From a virus, in IMG/VR virus record IMGVR_UViG_3300031857_021885, positions 1 to 24,314 of that record: a DNA stretch of 24,314 nt. The stretch is one strand, 5' to 3'. Below the pieces are notes generated by a model. It did not search any database. It had not been told where the DNA came from and was given only the letters and a program-made list of their open reading frames with translations. Below are positions 20,817-24,314 of the stretch, piece by piece. How positions within the stretch are numbered: position 1 is the first letter of the stretch; every line of letters begins with the position of its first letter. The position numbers and the translations under genes were made by a program.

Positions 20817-21430
20817 GCGCGGCGCTCCAGCAGTGTGTTGGCCAGGACCCGGAGATGTTCGGGGCCATGGGCCGCGGCCAGATCGGCCGCGTGCATCAGC
20901 AGGGCGGCCTGGCGTTCGTTGTCCTCGGTCCAGCTGCAGAACGCACTGTCGATGTTCTCCAGCTGGTCCTCGACGCTGCCGAATGGCTCCTGGGGCACAG
21001 CGGCCAGGGGAAGCGCCTCACCCCCCTGCAAGGCATCCACGGGGGCCGCGGCCTGGCGGCGCTGGTGCTGGCGCACGGCGTAGACCACCTCCTGGGCGAT
21101 GGTCTCGCCCACCCCCTTGATCTCGGTCAGCTGCCAGGTCGCCAGGAGCTCCACCTGGTCGACGTAGTGGATCCCAGAGCGGCGCAGGGCGTTGTGAGCG
21201 GCAGTCGAGAGGTTCAGGTCGCTGAGGGGGGCGCGCTGCAGCTCAGGCACCTTCCCGGTGCGCAAGGCCGCCGCCAGATCATTGGTGTAATGCAGCAGCT
21301 GATCGAACACCGGCCGGTTGCGATGGCGATTCCAGAGGCCGATGGCCACCGAGGGGGGAACGGCGGAATCAACGGCAGGAGGGGCTGCTGTCCCCTTGCG
21401 GCTGGGCAAGGCCGCGTACCAGGTCGTCAT
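20813..21430 (-). CDS. RNA polymerase alpha-CTD-like protein
   Basis: In this 205-residue protein, residues about 66-124 (APLSDLNLSTAAHNALRRSGIHYV... LTEIKGVGETIAQEVVYAVRQ) align without gaps with the C-terminal domain of the RNA polymerase alpha subunit ([21 protein letters not shown]... LLKTPNLGKKSLTEI). Of the E. coli DNA-contact positions, Arg265 is Ala, Cys269 is Ala, Lys298 is Thr and Ser299 is Ile; Asn268, Gly296 and Glu302 remain. There is no alpha N-terminal assembly domain; residues 1-60 and 130-205 are unrelated. It may bind sigma or host regulators in place of alpha, or be a helix-hairpin-helix domain reused otherwise. It heads the thyX-dcd operon. Confidence 0.65.
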   Translation of the reverse strand: MTTWYAALPSRKGTAAPPAVDSAVPPSVAIGLWNRHRNRPVFDQLLHYTNDLAAALRTGKVPELQRAPLSDLNLSTAAHNALRRSGIHYVDQVELLATWQLTEIKGVGETIAQEVVYAVRQHQRRQAAAPVDALQGGEALPLAAVPQEPFGSVEDQLENIDSAFCSWTEDNERQAALLMHAADLAAAHGPEHLRVLANTLLERRA

Positions 21431-21438
21431 GGGTAGCG

Positions 21439-21452
21439 TTCAGGAACTTGGA
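21439..21452 (+). promoter_or_regulatory. Near-palindrome TTCAGGAACTTGGA, copy 3
   Basis: This copy lies 8 bp upstream of the alphaCTD-like start (minus) and 55 bp upstream of the 21508 gene (plus), in the divergent spacer. A dimeric regulator bound here could affect both directions, including the thyX-dcd operon. Confidence 0.5.
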
Positions 21453-21507
21453 CAGGCTATCCGGCATCGTCAGGCTGGGATGGTCCCGTCGCCGATCAGA
21501 GACCACG

Positions 21508-21741
21508 ATGCAGGAACAGCCACAGCCGCCCATCGTCGAGCTGCAGGCCCTGGTGGACCTCTTCGCCGTGGCGTCTTACCGGGCTGAGGGGCATGCCACC
21601 GGCACGCATGCGGGAGTCGCCGCAGTGCTCGAGGCCCTGTCAGATGCAGCGCAACGCCAGGCGGCCCGGCAGGTGGAGCGGTACGACCACCGCAGCCTCT
21701 ATGAGTTCGCCGTGGCCATGAAACGGGCGGGGAAGCCTTGA
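21508..21741 (+). CDS. Unknown 77-residue protein
   Basis: ATG 21508 (MQEQPQPPIVELQALVDLF) is preferred over the TTG at 21448, which lies inside the repeated near-palindrome. The protein is helical (LVDLFAVASYRAEGHATGTHAGVAAVLEALSDAAQRQAARQVERYDHRSLYEFAVAMKRAG). No family was recognised. It is a lone plus-strand gene between two minus-strand transcripts, with its stop 5 bp from the convergent NblA-like gene. Confidence 0.55.
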   Translation: MQEQPQPPIVELQALVDLFAVASYRAEGHATGTHAGVAAVLEALSDAAQRQAARQVERYDHRSLYEFAVAMKRAGKP

Positions 21742-21745
21742 GCCC

Positions 21746-21967
21746 TCACGCCCCCTCGAACAGGGAGGGGTGCAGCGGCCGCGGCTTGAGAAAGGTCTGC
21801 TGCAGCATTGCGTTGCTGGCCCGCTGCTGCATCTCGAACAGATCCACGACCATCAGGGCCTTGCGCTGGAGCTCTTCCAGGTCCTCGGCCTCTTTGATCT
21901 CACTGCGCATGATCTGGAACTTCAGCTTCGCTTCGAGGGACAGCTGAGGCACAACGGGGTCAGGCAT
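21746..21967 (-). CDS. Small two-helix protein, NblA-like candidate
   Basis: Taken from ATG 21967 (MPDPVVPQLSLEAKLKFQIM), giving 73 residues. The layout LSLE + helix (AKLKFQIMRSEIKEAED) + second helix (LEELQRKALMVVDLFEMQQRASNAMLQQTF) resembles NblA proteins (LSLE.xF.LR.....V..xS.EQA.E.L..LY.Q...R......LLK), small dimeric adaptors that trigger phycobilisome degradation. Freshwater cyanophages are known to carry nblA. The similarity is weak outside LSLE and the helix layout, and a generic helical phage protein is quite possible. Copy 4 of the near-palindrome lies 27 bp upstream. Confidence 0.4.
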   Translation of the reverse strand: MPDPVVPQLSLEAKLKFQIMRSEIKEAEDLEELQRKALMVVDLFEMQQRASNAMLQQTFLKPRPLHPSLFEGA

Positions 21968-21993
21968 GACCGGCGCAGCGTTTCGCCATTCTG

Positions 21994-22007
21994 ACCAGGA
22001 TCCTGAA
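21994..22007 (-). promoter_or_regulatory. Near-palindrome TTCAGGATCCTGGT, copy 4
   Basis: This minus-strand copy has the most symmetric core (CAGGATCCTG, perfect 10-bp palindrome). It is in the 62-bp gap between the sigma-factor stop and the NblA-like gene, 27 bp upstream of the latter's ATG, pointing the same way as the gene. Confidence 0.5.
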
Positions 22008-22029
22008 TGCCTACGTTGTGGGCAGCCGG

Positions 22030-23172
22030 TCACCCCACGCCGCAAGGGACTTCAACCTCTTCCTGGGAGGGTGGGGAGCACAGGACCTGTTCTGCAGGAT
22101 CTGAAGTCTGGGTGACCGGCCCCCCTTGCAGCAGGGTCATCTGGCCCGGAGCCGCATCGAGGTTCCGGCGCCGGTAGATGCGCCGGGGCTGGTGCCGGAC
22201 CTTAGTGGATGGCACTTCGACCAAAGGGAGCTGATCCAGCGCCTGGGAGGCTGGTGCGGTCCACTCCGGCAGCGGCACCGGCTCAGGGGCAGCCGCAGTC
22301 GGCTTCATCACGCCCCCCTGGCCCTCGATCGCGACCCAGGCCCTCAGCTTGTTGCGGGCGGTGACCTCGATCTGTCGGATCCGCTCGCGGGTCAGGCCCA
22401 GCTCGGAGGCGATCGCCTGGAGGGACAGGCTCTGGAGGTAGAAGCGGTGCATCACCGCCTGCTCGTTGGGGGTGAGCTTCGGCAGCAGCCGCTCGAGGAT
22501 CGTCATCTGCAGGGTGGATTCCACGGAATCCAGGGGATCACCGTCCTGGCTGCGCGGGCAGGCGATCGCATCCCAGAGCGCCAGGTTGTCGCCCACCGGC
22601 TTGTCGAGGGACAGCACCGAGCGCCTCAAGGCGGCGTTGCGCAGCAGTTCCAGCTGAGCCGTGTTCAGCTTCAGGTCCTTGCAGATCTGCTCATCGCTGG
22701 GACGCCTGCCGTGGTGCTCCGCTCTGGCCAGGTAGGACTGGACGTTCCGGAGCTTGTCGCCGATGTTGCAGGGGATCCGGATCGAGCCGCTCATGTTGCT
22801 GAGGGCCCTGGTGACCGCCTGCCTGATCCACCAGTAGCTGTAGGTCGAGAACGCATAGCCCCGCGCCGGGTCATAGAGCTCTGCCGCCCGGTTGAGGCCG
22901 ATCGCCCCCTCCTGCACCAGGTCCTCGAGGGGGAGGCCCAATTTCTGGTACTTCCGGGCGATCGAGACCACCAGCCGCATGTTCGTCTCGATCAAGCGCC
23001 GTTTGGCCCTGCCGCCGGCCCTGCGCACCCCGGGCGGCGCCTTCTCCGGCCCTCCTTCCCAGTCCAGCCAGCGGCGCACCAGGCGGCCAGCCTCGAGCTG
23101 CTGTTCATGCGTGAGGATCACGAAGCGCCCGAACTGGTCGAGCATGCGGTCACAGGCGGATTGCACGGCCAT
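22030..23172 (-). CDS. Sigma-70-family RNA polymerase sigma factor with C-terminal tail
   Basis: The 380-residue protein has a short region 1.2 (about 15-38) and a full region 2 (about 57-123: [61 protein letters not shown]). Region 3 (about 127-190) follows, then region 4 (about 227-280: [49 protein letters not shown]). It is closest in pattern to group 2 sigma factors of cyanobacteria (LSLDxxVGDN segment included). Residues 281-380 are an extra Pro-rich tail with a basic patch ([14 protein letters not shown]), not part of the normal family. It would steer host RNA polymerase to selected promoters. The start at 23172 faces the portal gene across a 108-bp spacer holding a large dyad. Confidence 0.92.
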   Translation of the reverse strand: MAVQSACDRMLDQFGRFVILTHEQQLEAGRLVRRWLDWEGGPEKAPPGVRRAGGRAKRRLIETNMRLVVSIARKYQKLGLPLEDLVQEGAIGLNRAAELYDPARGYAFSTYSYWWIRQAVTRALSNMSGSIRIPCNIGDKLRNVQSYLARAEHHGRRPSDEQICKDLKLNTAQLELLRNAALRRSVLSLDKPVGDNLALWDAIACPRSQDGDPLDSVESTLQMTILERLLPKLTPNEQAVMHRFYLQSLSLQAIASELGLTRERIRQIEVTARNKLRAWVAIEGQGGVMKPTAAAPEPVPLPEWTAPASQALDQLPLVEVPSTKVRHQPRRIYRRRNLDAAPGQMTLLQGGPVTQTSDPAEQVLCSPPSQEEVEVPCGVG

Positions 23173-23200
23173 ACAGAAGCCAGGACGCGCGCAGCCTACG

Positions 23201-23236
23201 GAATCCTTCTATCCATGGCCATGGATACCGGGATTC
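23201..23236. promoter_or_regulatory. 36-bp dyad between sigma and portal genes
   Basis: The centre is an 18-bp perfect palindrome, TATCCATGGCCATGGATA (23210-23227). After 3 bp on each side, matching outer arms GAATCC (23201-23206) and GGATTC (23231-23236) extend the dyad to 36 bp with only the two 3-bp joints unpaired. It lies in the divergent promoter region 28 bp upstream of the sigma start and 44 bp upstream of the portal start. This is the expected position of an operator controlling both directions. Confidence 0.65.
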
Positions 23237-23280
23237 TGCGTTCTGGATCGCTTCTATCGTGATCCGATGGGCTGATCGGG

Positions 23281-24314
23281 ATGGCGGAGTTCGAGGAAAG
23301 GCAAGACGGTGTGCTGGTCAATGCCCTCACCGGCATGGGCACGGGCCGGGATCGCACAGCAGTCACCACGGTGGCCCCGCCGGAGTTCCTGGCAGAGGGG
23401 GATCTGGACAGCCTCTATCTCGGTTCCTGGCTGTGCCGGAAGGTGGTCAACATCGTTGCTTCCGAGTCCACCCGCATGGGCTGGGACATCGGCCTGGGCG
23501 ACGACACGAAGAAGGCCCGCCGGCAATCCGACGATCTGATCGCCGCCGGCGAGCGAATCCGGATCCGCAAGCACGTCCGCCGGGCGGTGCAACTGGCTCG
23601 GCACCACGGCGGTGCGGTCCTGATCATGCTGGTGGATGACGGGGCTAAGGGCTTTGAGCAGCCGATCCGCTGGCGCGCCCTGAAACGCATCCGAGGCCTC
23701 TACGCCCTCGATCGCTGGAGGATCTGGCCCGCGCCGGGCTGGTCTGGCATCGGCACCCCGGAGTACTACGAGTTCAACACCAACGCCGACGCCGATCTGG
23801 CCCGCATGGGGCTGGAGGGCACCCAGACGGTGAAGATCCACTCCAGCCGGGTGTTGAGGTTCGAGGGGGAGGAGGTGCCCTGGCGCTGGCGGTCCCACTT
23901 CAACTGGTGGGGCGTGTCGGTGCTGCAGCCGATCTGGGAGGTGTTCCGCCGCTACGAAACCGGCCAGAACAGCGCGGCAAGCCTGCTCCATGACTTCGAC
24001 CAGTTCGTCCACAAGATCCCCGGTCTTGGGCAGATGATCGCCTCCGGCAACCAGGAGGCCATCACCCGCCGCCTCGAGGTGAACCAGATGGCCCGCTCCG
24101 TCTACCGGGGCCTGGTGCTCGATGCCAACGAGGACGCCAGCTTCATCACCCGATCGGCGGCCGGCATCGCCGATGTTCTCGATCGCCTCACCCAGGAGGT
24201 GACTGGCGCCTCCGGCCTGCCCCACACCAAGCTCTGGGGCGAATCACCCAGCGGCCTGGGGGCCACTGGCCGCAGTGAGGACCGGGGCTTCGCGCAGGAC
24301 ATCGCCGAATACCA
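23281..24314 (+). CDS. Portal protein, partial (DUF1073-type)
   Basis: The frame is open from ATG 23281 to the window end (344 residues visible). The N-terminal half matches DUF1073-type portals: LYLGSWLCRKVVNIVASESTRMGWDI, RRAVQLARHHGGAVLIMLVDDG, RALDRWRIWPAP-like segment, VKIHSSRVLRFEGEEVPW, GVSVLQPIWEVFRRYETG. It ends with ASGLPHTKLWGESPSGLGATGRSEDRGFAQDI, the conserved portal 'LGxSPxGxxATG' region. It forms the dodecameric ring through which TerL pumps DNA. Some members of this family carry an Acb1-like anti-CBASS domain at the C-terminus, which is outside the window here. The upstream ribosome binding site is weak. Confidence 0.88.
   Translation, partial: MAEFEERQDGVLVNALTGMGTGRDRTAVTTVAPPEFLAEGDLDSLYLGSWLCRKVVNIVASESTRMGWDIGLGDDTKKARRQSDDLIAAGERIRIRKHVRRAVQLARHHGGAVLIMLVDDGAKGFEQPIRWRALKRIRGLYALDRWRIWPAPGWSGIGTPEYYEFNTNADADLARMGLEGTQTVKIHSSRVLRFEGEEVPWRWRSHFNWWGVSVLQPIWEVFRRYETGQNSAASLLHDFDQFVHKIPGLGQMIASGNQEAITRRLEVNQMARSVYRGLVLDANEDASFITRSAAGIADVLDRLTQEVTGASGLPHTKLWGESPSGLGATGRSEDRGFAQDIAEY

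Noticed and set aside
19842-21083. 413-codon plus-strand frame opposite dcd, thyX and the alphaCTD-like gene
   Set aside because: It crosses several well-supported minus-strand genes and shows no recognisable domain.
3284-22569. HIP1 (GCGATCGC) as an iterated palindrome proving a classical cyanobacterial host
   Set aside because: Only about three copies were found, close to what base composition predicts; GGCCGCGGCC is the enriched palindrome instead.
22126-23262. Long open frame (378 codons) on the plus strand opposite the sigma factor
   Set aside because: Composition is Arg/Gly/His/Leu-rich without motifs and mirrors the codon pattern of the sigma gene; a typical GC-rich shadow.
23254-24225. 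323-codon minus-strand frame opposite the portal
   Set aside because: The plus strand encodes a recognisable portal; the antisense frame has shadow-like composition.

Overview
The window reads as most of the non-structural half of a temperate phage (prophage or phage contig) from a GC-rich bacterium, probably a picocyanobacterium of the Cyanobium/Synechococcus kind. The phage assignment rests on a contiguous set of recognisable modules: integrase, lysis genes, ERF-type recombination genes, a replication initiator with an origin-like array, a ParB-like protein, terminase and portal. The cyanobacterial assignment is an inference from the group-2-like sigma factor, the XisF-like serine recombinase, the cyanobacterial-type ThyX signature, a possible NblA-like protein and the base composition. 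No rRNA, tRNA or CRISPR was seen.

Layout. 1-567: 3' part of a reverse transcriptase (DGR/retron-like). 634-1530: tyrosine recombinase, followed by a clear intrinsic terminator. 1615-2453: three small, partly membrane-spanning proteins (possible holin region) on the plus strand, meeting a two-domain endolysin (2447-3649) on the minus strand. 3683-6527, minus: an operon with mostly 4-8 nt overlaps carrying an ERF annealing protein, an SSB-like protein with an acidic tip, a PD-(D/E)XK-like nuclease and unknowns. 6594-8092: control-like region with unknown proteins. 8240-11758, plus: a replication operon led by a winged-helix initiator that contains an iteron array, an AT-rich stretch and a hairpin, arranged like a lambda O-type origin. 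11639-12970, minus: XisF-like serine recombinase. 13032-15600, plus: ParB-like, small terminase, large terminase.

The usual terminase-to-portal junction is interrupted by about 7.7 kb of cargo (15601-23280). It holds small membrane proteins separated by highly structured spacers, a KilA-N regulator preceded by a second non-coding copy of the origin iterons, a string of small TAG-terminated genes, then a minus-strand operon encoding an RNA-polymerase alpha-CTD-like protein, ThyX, a 70-residue protein and dCTP deaminase. Next come an NblA-like candidate and a full sigma-70-family factor with a long C-terminal tail. The portal gene (23281 to the window end) is divergent from the sigma gene, and a 36-bp dyad lies between them.

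How it may work together (inference): the sigma factor and alpha-CTD-like protein suggest a phage-encoded transcription-redirection module. Four intergenic copies of a near-palindrome TTCAGGATCYTGRA and the 36-bp dyad are candidate control sites. ThyX and dCTP deaminase would supply dTMP and dUMP for replication, and the initiator would fire the embedded origin. The serine recombinase interrupts the early-to-packaging transition and overlaps the end of the preceding gene, so it may be a later insertion or a second integration system.
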